Assembly: GCA_009763385.1 (NCBI GenBank)
Contig: CM019823.1
Location: 168,112,302-168,176,301, forward strand
Reading direction: 5' to 3'
DNA: 64,000 nucleotides
Source: Coix lacryma-jobi var. lacryma-jobi
Lineage: Eukaryota; Streptophyta; Magnoliopsida; Poales; Poaceae
This document shows, piece by piece, positions 11,184 to 20,492 of the stretch. The translations under genes were made by a program, and so were the position numbers. The first letter of the stretch is position 1; each line of letters begins with the position of its first letter. The notes beneath the pieces were generated by a model that searched no databases, was not told the origin of the DNA, and saw only the letters and a program-made list of their open reading frames with translations.

Positions 11184-13640
11184 ATTCCCCCTTGATGAAT
11201 GCATTGACTAAAAAATAAAACCAAAAAGGAAGGGTTTGAAGGCGAGCCTCATCTAAGTACCCAAAAGCCAAACAAAAGCGAACACAAGGCTACTTGAGAT
11301 GAGGAAGGGTTATGAAACTCCAAATAAAAGCTCTCGGTCCCGAAAGAAACGGGAAAAGCGGGAAAAGCCTCCACACAACCGAAGAGTCAAGATAAAACAA
11401 GAGTTTCATGAAATCCCAAAAGGCACTCAAAACCAATCTCACATAAAATGTCAAACAATCATCACACAAGAGAGACCAAGGTACTTATCCACTTGGTTTT
11501 GGGTCAATTTCTCCCCTTTTTCTTTCTCTTTCTCTTTCTCCCCTGATGATTGTATTGATAAAAAACTAGCACAAGAGATGGTTTGAGATACCAAAAACCG
11601 AAAATCTCATTCAAGTGATCAAAAGCCATAGAAGGCAAGAACAAAGTCACTTGTCATGAGAAGATTTATCCATTCAAATGCCCCAACAGCCAAAGAAATG
11701 CTAAAGAGGGGGCAATTTGACATGAACAAAACTTGGTCCCCAAAGATATGGGCAACGGCTCAACGCAACCAAGCAAGAGATCGGAGCAACAGCTCATCAA
11801 GAGCAAAACTCGATCACACAGAGCGAAAAACTTGATTCCCAAAGGCATGGGCAACGACTCGACGCAACCAAGTCAAAAATGAGCTATTCCTCAAGAAGAG
11901 GCAGAAAATGGCTCAACACCACTAGCTCAAGGCTCCAATACCAATTGGTTGAATCAACGCATAAGAATGCAAAACTGATCACAAAACAGCCAAGAATTGG
12001 TGAAAACAGCTAGTTCCTCAAGACAGAGGCACATAGGCTCGACGCAACTAGCTGAAGGCTCCAAACCAATCGAAAATACCAAGCAAAAACGCTAGTCCCT
12101 CTAGACAAAGGCAACAATGGCTCAACACAACTAGCAGGCTCGATACCGACTAAGAAAAACACAGAGAAGCTCAAACACAAATGGAGCTCAAACACTCGGA
12201 GCATGCGGAGAAGCAGCAAGACAAAAGCGACTCCCTCTGAAAGCAAGCTTATATACAAAAGCTATGCAATAACCCTCATGACACCAATTGGCATTCCATA
12301 CCAAAATGGATACCAATTGAAACACATAAAAGAGCTAAACTCCCCCTTGCTCAAAGCTCTCCCCAAAATGCATGACTCTCCCCGTTGTGCCAACACACAA
12401 ACTCCCCCTTGCAAACAGCTTCTCCCCCTTGACAAAAGGGAACATGCTGAGGGGTTTTGTCATTTTTCACAAAGTTGACACAACACAAGACAAGTCATCG
12501 ACCAAAAGCATATGGGGGCAATGAAAAGCACTGAAAGTGACCACAAAGTGTATCGGAGCTGGGGGTATGTACACTAAGCTAAAAATGCATGATATGCACA
12601 ATGCAACAGCTTCAAGTGTATAGCAATCATAATGAAAAGATGCTCAAAAGGGTGCTGCCCTGAAGGTGTAGCAATCAATACAAATGCTAGCAAAGGCTCA
12701 AACTGATCAAATGAATATGAAATATGAACAATAACATATGATCAGTTTTAAGCCATTCAAAAGCAGTTCACCACTAAAATAGCACTTAGCATGAATAGAC
12801 AGAAAATCAAGCAAGTGCTAACTCAAGTATAAAAGGTGAACTACCCCTAGCAAAGTTCAATCATCATGCAATAGAATGAAGCATAAACTTGTGTTATTTT
12901 CAAATTTTTATCGGAATTTGCAGCGGTATTAACACAAGTTCAAATTAAAAGCATGTGATTGCGAGAGGTTGAAAACATGGTCATTGCCTAACTTTTCAAC
13001 CGGGCTAAGCCTATGCAACAAAAGCAATCAGAAGCTTAAAGCACCGGTTTCGGTCTTACACTACACCGACTCAAGTTTAACTCAAATGTGCAATGAGAAA
13101 CAGTCTCGATACCATGATGTGCTGACACATGCAATCCCATCTCGATCTTTTCATTTCACAAATACTTGGATCAAATTTTAAGCACAAGGTAAATATAAAC
13201 AATCCAAGCAAGTGAATGACTCAGTGCAAGAGACATAGCAACCTAGCATACAAAGATAGCACAAGTGATCTCAACACATCCTACCCATGCTAGTTGCCAA
13301 TCTCAATGGTGAACAAATTAAAGGTTTCATAGTTGATTAATCAAGTTCACCATTTGCAAAAATAGCTTAGCTCATAACATGTATCAAGTGATCAAAAAGA
13401 GCCTAAGCTACAACATCATCATGAATAAGTAGGGCATACCAAAGAGAGCATAGTCTCATTCTCATTGCTCTATACATGAAGCTCTAAAATGCAAGATATA
13501 CATGATGAAATGCATGCAGAAGCTAGCCTACAAGAACGTAGCAAAAGCTAGCCTACAAGAAAAACCCAAAGCAAAAGGGGTATCGGAGAAGTCCAACTTA
13601 TGATACAAAAGCAAAATGCTTCCCCAACTAAAAGGGAAAC
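11184..13640 (-). other. Element B 3' UTR
   Basis: Non-coding on the minus strand. It holds several AAGGGGGAG-type purine tracts (complements near 11190, 12340, 12405, 12425), a microsatellite-like CTTTCTCTTTCTC near 11520, a hairpin array (11732-12135), and sequence homologous to A's 3' UTR at about 12770-13640. The purine tract next to the LTR at 11187-11195 is the likely plus-strand primer. Confidence 0.7.
11732..12135 (-). repeat. Tandem covarying hairpins in B 3' UTR
   Basis: Five units lie at 11732-11773, 11830-11873, 11881-11928, 12007-12054 and 12091-12135. Arms are CTTGGT/ACCAAG, ACTTGATT/AACCAAGT (one mismatch), GAGCTA/TAGCTC, CAGCTAGTT/AACTAGCTG and GCTAGT/ACTAGC. The core between arms is conserved (minus strand GTCGAGCC...TGAGG). 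Between units sit antisense PBS-like sequences at 11931-11948, 12057-12070 and 12137-12149. Confidence 0.8.
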
Positions 13641-14060
13641 ACGCACCAAAGACACAAAAGAAGAGCCAAGAAACGCTCAAGCGACCAGCCAGTAAAATCC
13701 ACTTCGGAAAAACCACACAGCAAAGGGGTCGAAGAAGAAGAGTACCAAACCCGAACTCAGAGGTGTCAGGGATACCTCGTGATGCGCATGACCGCCTGCT
13801 GGTGTGATACCTGAGGGGACACATGAATCTGCTGAACTCCGGGGCGCCTACCTCGCCAAAGTCGTCTCCCCCTCGCCTGATGCTGTCGCTCCCACAGGTG
13901 CTGCTAGTGCTCACTGGAGAGCTGCTCGAACGGAACCCCAAGTTGTGGAAGAAGTGGGATCGGGTCCGTGAGCCAAAATGCTCTCTCCAGGCTCTTGTTC
14001 TCCTGCACACTCAAAGGCAGAAGAAACACAAGGTGTTGTCTCGTCCAGTGTGACCTCAAG
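13528..14060 (-). pseudogene. pol: Element B pol remnant
   Basis: On the minus strand a segment near 14050 matches the integrase tail of A (the VTFDE area and following acidic stretch). Within about 250 bases it passes directly into the RNase H-proximal sequence (RRSCASRG.PDTSEFGFGTLL area), which in A lies some 1.4 kb further on. The whole RT is therefore missing. The frame 14010-13528 is open but mixes out-of-phase remnants and is unlikely to be a working protein. Confidence 0.6.
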
Positions 14061-14767
14061 GTCTCCACAAAAACAGTTAGTCACATAATAAGCATAAGGT
14101 GAACACTCAACAAAAGAGGCCTACCTATAAATGATACCGCAAGGAGAACTGAACTCATACTAGTCAAGACTACCATGCAACAGGATAAAGCACTGTATAG
14201 CAAAATGCAGCCTAGAGACATGATCAACCCAAACACAGCCTAAACCTCAACACATGCTACAATGCAAGGTAATGATAGCAATAGATCCAAAAACATGTAA
14301 CATGATAAAATTGTGGAAAGGCTAGTGCTTAAACTAATCATATCAACAGGATACATGTAGCTAAACAAAACTAGCACCTGAAAAGTGATACCTAATGAAC
14401 ATCATACCTCTACATGTAAAGCTCATGGAGAAGTAAGGTAAAGCATGGCATAATGTTCATGAGGATCACAGACTAGCATGAAAAGTGGAATAATCCATCA
14501 GGCTATACACAAAGCTAGCATGACATATGATACAGAAGATAGCACATGCTAGACTAAACAAAACATGATACAAAAGAAAATGTACATGCGAAGACTATAC
14601 AAGTGAGCACATGATAGACCATCTCATACAACAAGACATAATCATGGATGTACAAGGTATGAGTGTAAAAGAAAGCTCACCAAGCTAACAAAGCCTCTTT
14701 GGAGGCAAATCTAAGTGGGGTGTAGAGAACCATCAACTCTTGATCACATCTAAAAGATCAAGCTCCA
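14061..14767 (-). other. Element B spacer replacing most of pol
   Basis: About 700 bases, AT-rich with many CATG and CTAG tetramers, and without an open frame over 60 codons. It sits where protease and integrase would be expected. I see no similarity to the other elements in this window. Confidence 0.4.
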
Positions 14768-15302
14768 TCAAGCGCATGTTCTCCACCCCGCGTCCTCATA
14801 TCTACACACAAGAGGACAAAGCACCCGAGTCTTGGATCCCGAAGAGTTAGCAAGCATGTACTTGGGAATCCAGGACTTGGTCACAAATCTCAACTTATCA
14901 TGTGGGTTAGCATGATGCAAATGTTGGTTCAAATGCAATTGTGAAACACCCTTGGAAGCATTCCTCAAAGGACAACTCGAGGAGAAGAACGAGTCGTACC
15001 ACGGGAAAAGAGGCAAACATCTTCCAAGGTTTTTGTAGAAGAACCAATACAAGCATCATGAAAGCATGACGTGGACCAAGAGAAGAAGCACTAGAAGCAT
15101 GTCCACGACCATGACCTATCCCACTAGAAAAGGAGTCATAAATCCCATCAACAAAAATGGGCTTCTTACTAGGAGCACAAGTGTTCTTGCCATGAGACGG
15201 GCTATGAATCACCACCTTCCTAAGAGCGAGCTTGGCGCAAGCGTTTGGCACGCCGATAGCAGAAGCTTTCTTGATGCCCATCTTTCTCTCAGAAAAGAGC
15301 AA
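14768..15302 (-). pseudogene. Element B gag/pol linker
   Basis: Minus-strand frames 15052-14768 and 15302-14907 overlap. The first contains KSWIPKYMLANSSGSKTR, a linker that in Sirevirus-type polyproteins lies between the gag knuckles and the protease; a similar WVPKHLLTNFEGPNKSWVPK segment ends the gag of element F at about 62590. No protease DSG motif follows, which marks the start of the pol deletion. Confidence 0.5.
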
Positions 15303-15958
15303 TGGTACAAAGGCCTACTGGAAGGCACACCATTCTCCGACAAGTGAGAAGTCCCTTGGGACTTAGAACAAGAAGCATCAACCACCAACTTGGTGCCAAC
15401 GCTAGGAGCACACGTGCCATGGGAAAGGCTACGCGGCTTTCTAAAAGCCTTAGCTCGAATTCGCTGCTCATGCTTGACACGGCGAAAACAAAAATCGAGC
15501 GAATGTCCCTCCTTCTTGCAAAAGGTGCAATGAAAAAGTGGATTGGGAGGACGAGTCCCAAAAATATGAGAAGCACCCTTGTCAAGAGAAGTCCCTTGAA
15601 CATCACTCGAAGAAACAGCAAGGTTGGGAGTAGCTATGAAATAGCTATCTGAAACCTTGACACTAGTGCTATCGTCAAAAGACTCACGCGCAACACAAGA
15701 ACTCAACTCCGGTTGCAAAGATGCAAACTTGGAAATATCAACATCGGAGTTGCAAGAAATGCGTGAATCAAACGACTTAGCACAAAGGCTCTTGCACCTT
15801 TTGGCTAAAACCTCATTCTCAAACATGAGGCAATCACAAGTACCACAAGGAGTGTTTCTCAAGTTTTCAATCTCCTTCTGAATGCACTCGGCATATGTGG
15901 TACGCAAGAGCTCAATCTCCTTTTCAAGGTTGGCACTCATATCATTGTGCTCAACCAA
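15209..15958 (-). CDS. gag: Element B gag, zinc-knuckle part
   Basis: A 249-codon minus-strand frame. A glutamate-rich helix with CGTC and CKSLC cysteine pairs (residues 35-60) comes first. A zinc knuckle with Cys-x2-Cys-x4-His-x4-Cys follows at 15488-15529 (CTFCKKEGHSLDFC), then basic residues. Near the C-terminus a second, degenerate knuckle-like region (LYHCSF) has lost its second Cys, His and spacing. It is separated from the 16745-16059 frame by a stop/frameshift near 15958-16058. Role by family knowledge: RNA binding during packaging. Confidence 0.65.
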   Translation of the reverse strand: MVEHNDMSANLEKEIELLRTTYAECIQKEIENLRNTPCGTCDCLMFENEVLAKRCKSLCAKSFDSRISCNSDVDISKFASLQPELSSCVARESFDDSTSVKVSDSYFIATPNLAVSSSDVQGTSLDKGASHIFGTRPPNPLFHCTFCKKEGHSLDFCFRRVKHEQRIRAKAFRKPRSLSHGTCAPSVGTKLVVDASCSKSQGTSHLSENGVPSSRPLYHCSFLRERWASRKLLLSACQTLAPSSLLGRW

Positions 15959-16058
15959 TTGGCGCTCATATCATCGCGCAAAGCTTTCAAAGCCAAAACT
16001 TCTTTTTCTAAATCAGTGCAAGATGTGCAAATGAAATCGGTGGAAGAAACATCACCAT

Positions 16059-16745
16059 TCACATCAAGCAAAGAATCATGAATAGCACAAGAAGTAAGGC
16101 AAGCATTTTATTCAAAGAGCATAAGCTACAAGGCCTAGAATTTATTTCAACAATTTCAGCCCTAGCATGCTCAAGTTCATCTACACATGTGATGTGAGTC
16201 AATCTTAGTTCATCAATTTCAGTACACAAAGACTCACAATAAACACATGGTAACAAAGCATTTGACTTAAGCAAGGCTAATTCAGTTTTAGCACAATCGA
16301 GGTCCTTGCGCAAGTCAATGCAAACTAAACATGGTTTGGAAGTACTTGAATTCAACAATTCATTCTCAGATTTTAAGCTAGCAAGAGAAAAGCCTAGCTC
16401 ATCATTCTTCCTAACCATGTCATTACAAGAGGTGCAAGGCAAAGAGGCACTAGACTTCAACCTAGCAATGGAGCATTTTAATTTTTCAACCTTTCTACGC
16501 AAGGTATCACAAAGCTCATCATTCCTAGAGCAAGCCTCATATAGGTTGTGCAAGGTCACAAGACCATGAGCAAGTGTACCTCTCTTGGCCTTGCCAAGTT
16601 GATGTAAGAGATCCTCCGGTGAAAGCTCGTCATGTCGTAGAAGATTCAGCAGATCGTTCACCTCGCGATCTCTCTCATCAACTGCACTCCTCCTTCTCCC
16701 CAAGATGTCGTCCATGGAACCGTTTAGGCTGAAAGACAAAGACAT
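16059..16745 (-). CDS. gag: Element B gag, coiled-coil part with repeated CxxC
   Basis: A 228-codon frame whose Met is about 155 bases after the PBS, as expected for the first gag codon. Unlike A and C it has no UBN2-type capsid domain. Residues 1-70 are charged helix; from about 70 a long coiled coil carries Cys-x-x-Cys pairs at residues 104-107, 139-142, 167-170 and 206-209, each preceded by Pro or Leu-Pro. Spacings of 35 and 28 are multiples of seven, so the first three pairs would fall in one heptad register. The C-terminal 20 residues look like out-of-frame sequence. The missing capsid domain suggests B relied on gag from another element. Confidence 0.65.
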   Translation of the reverse strand: MSLSFSLNGSMDDILGRRRSAVDERDREVNDLLNLLRHDELSPEDLLHQLGKAKRGTLAHGLVTLHNLYEACSRNDELCDTLRRKVEKLKCSIARLKSSASLPCTSCNDMVRKNDELGFSLASLKSENELLNSSTSKPCLVCIDLRKDLDCAKTELALLKSNALLPCVYCESLCTEIDELRLTHITCVDELEHARAEIVEINSRPCSLCSLNKMLALLLVLFMILCLM

Positions 16746-16898
16746 GCTTGAAGAAGAACTTGGTGCACTCCAAAAGCACTGTTAGTGTTAGCAAACTAAA
16801 AAGCTCAACACCTCGACAAACCACGTCGGAAGCCAAACCACTCTAAAAAGGTCGCCTTCGCGGATCCGGAACCGGTTAAGGTAGAGAGATCCTTAATT

Positions 16899-16912
16899 GG
16901 CTCCGATACTAA
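16899..16912 (-). other. Element B primer-binding site (initiator tRNA-Met)
   Basis: Minus strand ATTAGTATCGGAGCC directly after the LTR end. It differs from the usual TTGGTATCGGAGC by one base in the GGTATC core (AGTATC). Confidence 0.75.
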
Positions 16913-16913
16913 T

Positions 16914-17741
16914 TGAAGGACCGAAAATGCTATAGCAAGGCGACCAGAGGGGGGGGGTGAATGGGAGCCTAAAATTTCTTCTCGAAATTATGGCCTCTGT
17001 CCCAATAAAATCAACCCCAAAAGCTTCGGACTCAACCGCGATGCGCACGACCCTAGAAAGAGGGTGGATGATCCCTAGGATCACAGTGAGGCACCGCACA
17101 AGGGAGCAAAACAAAACTCCCAAAACTCCGAGTCATGTTCGTGCCTAAAAGAACACTCCCAAACGTAGATAGAGAGCTACATTGGGATTCCTCCTAATAC
17201 CGATGCTAACGCGTAGCAAAGATATGTAGAGAGGTTCCTATGTGAACTATAGAAGCAAACGAGAAGTCCGGAAACAAAACAGAAAAGCCGGGAGGGCCAA
17301 CGCACTAAAACTGCACAAGCTGCAGATTCCCGGACAGTCCGCCGTCAGGCTCCCGGACTGTCCGGTGAAGGCCGAACTGTCTGCCGGCAAAAGGACTCAA
17401 AACGAACTGTTCTGCCACAGCCCTGGACGAGTCCCGGACAGTCCACGGTTTGCACGCCGGACTGTCCGCAGTTTACGTGAACAGTGAACTCCGAGCGTCC
17501 GGTGTCTGCCCTGTGCAGCGTCCGATGAGGACCCCGGACTGTTCGCGGGTCCTGGCGGACTGTCCGCCGGCTACGAAGCCAAAACAGCAAAGCTGCTGCA
17601 AAGTCCCTGCTCGGGCCCGGACTGTCCGCGCCCACACTGGCGGACTATCCGCCGGTCACCCGAAGGGAAAAAGGCCCGAGGCCAACAGCCACTGCTCGGC
17701 TAAAACACGACCCGCGGACTGTCCGCGGCTGGAGGGGCGGA
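16914..17741 (-). repeat. Element B 5' LTR, truncated (828 bp)
   Basis: Matches 8714-9554 of the 3' LTR, including the CGGACWGTCCG cluster, then stops inside a palindrome (GGCGGA at 17736-17741). About 1.6 kb, covering all of U3, the TATA box and part of R, is missing. TAG and then the CTTAA target duplication follow immediately. B therefore has no promoter of its own at this end. Confidence 0.8.
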
Positions 17742-17744
17742 TAG

Positions 17745-17749
17745 CTTAA
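17745..17749. repeat. Right target-site duplication of element B (CTTAA)
   Basis: Second copy of the CTTAA at 8709-8713. It abuts the truncated LTR rather than a complete LTR end. Confidence 0.6.
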
Positions 17750-18149
17750 AAACTGCTCACTTGGCTTATGAACTCATATTCATATTTGTTTGATCAGTTT
17801 GAGCCTTTGTTAGCATTTTTGCATGTTGCTTTGTAGTCGGATCAGCACTCTTTAGAGCATTCTTTCACTCTTTTGAGTATATACCTGAAGCTGCTAACAT
17901 GCATTTTTGACTCATGTGCATTTGCTCGACTCCGATAGGCATGACCTAGCACCGTTTTGCTTACTTGAGCTCTTTTCCCTTCTTTTGTGTTTGCAAATTG
18001 CCCCCAAGGGGGAGAATTTGGGGAATGTGTCTTGTTGTGGTGACAATTTGCAATTTTTGCTTCACTTGCTGAGGGGAGTTCTTTGAGTGAGGGGGAGTTT
18101 TTCTGCCTGCGTTGCCCCGAGTTGGTTTTTATTTGGTATCGATCGTTTC

Positions 18150-18528
18150 AGCTAGTTGTGTCGAGCTTCTGTGCCTTTGTCTTGAGGGACTAGCTTTTTC
18201 ACCATTCTGTTTTGATGGTTCTTGATTGGTATCGTGCTTACTGATGGTTGTGTTGAGCCTCTGTGCCTCTATCTTGAGGGACTGGCAGTAGTTGCTTTTT
18301 ATGCAGTCTTCGTTTGGTATCGAGCTTTCAGCTAGTGGTGTTGAGCCCTTTCTGCCTCTTCTTGAGGACTAGCTTGATCTTGACTTGGTTGCGTCGAGCC
18401 GTTGCTCGTGTCTTTGGGAACCAAGTCTTTTGCTCCAATTTTGATTGAGTTCTGCTCTTTGATGAGTTGTTTCTCCGATTTTTTGCTTGGTTGTGTCGAA
18501 CCGTTGCCCATGTCTTTGGGGACCAAGC
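18150..18528 (+). repeat. Tandem covarying hairpins in A 3' UTR
   Basis: Units at 18150-18195 (AGCTAGT/ACTAGCT), 18239-18290 (TACTG/CAGTA, weak), 18330-18374 (AGCTAGT/ACTAGCT), 18382-18427 (GACTTGGTT/AACCAAGTC) and 18485-18528 (GCTTGGT/ACCAAGC). The sequence between arms is conserved (GTGTCGAGCC..CTGTGCC...CTTGAGGG or close variants) while the arms change as complementary pairs. Three PBS-like sequences precede units 1-3 (18133, 18225, 18314). Confidence 0.8.
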
Positions 18529-19116
18529 TTCGCTTATCTCGATTTGCTCTTCTTCGGCCTTTTCTCTGGCTTTTGGACATCTCGAGTGAGTTTTCTCCTT
18601 CTATCTAATTCTGCTTTCTTTTTATTTTTTATTATGGTTACTATCAGTTGACGATGCACTCATCAAGGGGGAGATTGCGAACACAAGGTTGATATGTGCC
18701 CTTGTGGTTCCCTTCATGAGTGATGAGTGATCGGTCAGCGGGCAACATGTCTCTTGGCTGTGTTGGTGTGCAAGTGCGGAGCTCAGACAGTGGTCGAAGG
18801 TGAGGTGAAGGTCATGTAGAGACGTGCCGTGCCGACGGACCGGGAGCGGTGAAGGGCGGACGTGAGGCTTGGACCGACGGACCAGGAGACCTGAGGACCA
18901 GCTGTGGTAGCTGGCACATGGCATTGACAAGCAAGAGCACATGGGGATGTGCGGTGCATCGGCCGAGTCGGGAGGATGGTGATGTCGTCGTGACACTTGG
19001 CGGGAGGCTGAGAAGGATGGCGAATGCACTGTGCCCGGTGTGGAGGCTGGACATGCTCCGGCATCGGTGCTGGAACTCGGGGTGTGCGAACCACATCCCG
19101 TCATCGGCGCGGGTTC

Positions 19117-19360
19117 GGTAGCTGAGCCTCAAAAATCTACCCTCGACGGTTTCCGAGTTTGGGCCTAAAAACTAGGGGTGGCCGGTTTCCAAGTTGGGGC
19201 CTCAAAACTCGGCGTGGATGGTTTCCAGGTTTGGGCCTCAAACCTGGGCTCGCGGGTTTCTGAGTTTGGGCCACAAAACTCAGCCGGAGGACAGGTTCCC
19301 GGTTCCAGCCTCAAAACCGGGGAAGGCCTAGGTTCCCCGTTTTCGGCCTCAAAACCGGGG
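19117..19360 (+). repeat. Tandem covarying hairpins in A U3
   Basis: Seven inverted repeats: 19117-19141 (GGTAG/CTACC), 19153-19176 (one mismatch), 19189-19212 (imperfect), 19225-19247 (CCAGGTTT/AAACCTGG), 19260-19283 (CTGAGTTT/AAACTCAG), 19298-19321 (CCCGGTT/AACCGGG) and 19335-19360 (one bulge). The loop is GGGCCTCA or a close variant throughout. They lie 250-500 bases upstream of the TATA box, as in B. Confidence 0.85.
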
Positions 19361-19614
19361 GGGGTCCGCAAAAAGGACGGTCGACGCGTGGCGGCGTGGA
19401 GAGGCTGGCGCGGCGGCGCAGCTATCCACGAGGTAGGCGTGGCGGTCGACTTGGCGGCACGTGGCGGCATCCTAAGGCTTGCATCGAGGCGAAGCTAAGG
19501 ATGAGGAAGGCACGTTGCCGTCGGATCGTCAACCAGCAGAGTTGGACCGGGATACCCCTAGGGTTGGCCACTTCGCTCTTGTATCTAGGGTAGAAGGGGA
19601 TTATTGTTTTAGGC

Positions 19615-19623
19615 TATAAATAA
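19615..19623 (+). promoter_or_regulatory. TATA box of A LTR
   Basis: GGCTATAAATAAGAGAGG followed by a CT-rich leader. It is the only good TATA box in this LTR and corresponds in position to the one in B. Confidence 0.65.
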
Positions 19624-20221
19624 GAGAGGCACCCCTCCTCTCTCTCTATCCTAGCAGTCATTTGTTCCTGAGCTCTCTCTCTAGCCTTCGCTTAGGTTCT
19701 AATCATACCTCGCTGCTAGCGATCCGCAGAGACAGGAATCATACCTCCGTGTATTTGGATCTTTTGAGGAAACGAGACCGTATTCTCGTTGTCTCCTCGT
19801 GTGGAGGAATTTCGGCTGAAATTGAATCGATTCGCGTTTTGTGTAGGTGTTCTTCTTCGCTTTTGGTTTTTCATCTCCCGGAGATTTGCCTCGTTCTCCC
19901 TCTCCGCGAGATGATTTTCGATTCCACTTGAATCAATTTGTTCTTGGTCGTGAGCTCTTTCTTTCCACCGAATGATTTCTTCTCTAACGTCATGAATCCA
20001 TAGATCGGGTTGATTTCGTGTTCGTTCTTCATTCTTTCCCCTTTCAGGTGACCCTTGGAATTCACTTGATAGACTTGGTTTGGTGCAATGATTTCTTAGG
20101 ATTAGCACCCCAATACGTAGAGGAACACTTGGGTGGAGTTTGATGATCGAATTCCCTTTTGATTTGGTGAAGTTCCGATCGAATTTGCATTTGTCCCGAG
20201 CAGTCTTCCTGCTCTTTGTTC

Positions 20222-20492
20222 ATCCGCGGACAGTCTGCGCCCCCAGCGGCGGACAATCCAGGGATCGGGAGTCAGCAGGTTCAGAACAGCCCTGCGCGAT
20301 ACTGTTCCCTGTCTCGTGAACCGCGGACAGTCCGGCGTTCAAACCGTAGACTGTTCGGGAATCGTCCAGGGATTATTCAGAAAAGTCTGTTTTAGGCTCG
20401 GTTGCCGGCGGACAGTCCGGACCTCCAGTCGCGGATAGTCCGGCAGTCACCGGACAGTCCGGGACTCTGACCCCAGACAGTCCGCGAACCTG
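20222..20492 (+). repeat. CGGACAGTCCG palindromes in A LTR
   Basis: About seven copies, several with a mismatch, e.g. GCGGACAGTCCGGCG near 20322 and ACCGGACAGTCCGGG near 20449. They are downstream of the TATA box, as in B. Confidence 0.75.

Larger units (their letters stand above)
8714..17744 (-). mobile_element. Element B: pol-deleted Sirevirus-type element nested in A
   Basis: B lies on the minus strand. Its 3' LTR is 8714-11183, its internal region 11184-16913 and its partial 5' LTR 16914-17741. A PBS complementary to initiator tRNA-Met adjoins the 5' LTR. The internal region has a coiled-coil gag and a 3' UTR like A's, but pol is reduced to a few hundred bases. Related U3 hairpins, R/U5 palindromes and 3' UTR show A and B are of the same family. 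It inserted after A, since it splits A's 3' UTR. Confidence 0.85.
17742..18675 (+). other. Element A 3' UTR, second part
   Basis: Continues the sequence broken at 8708. It contains purine tracts CAAGGGGGAGAA near 18006 and GAGGGGGAG near 18090, five tandem hairpins (18150-18528) and the final polypurine tract CATCAAGGGGGAGAT (18661-18675) that directly precedes the 3' LTR. No coding frame. Confidence 0.75.
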
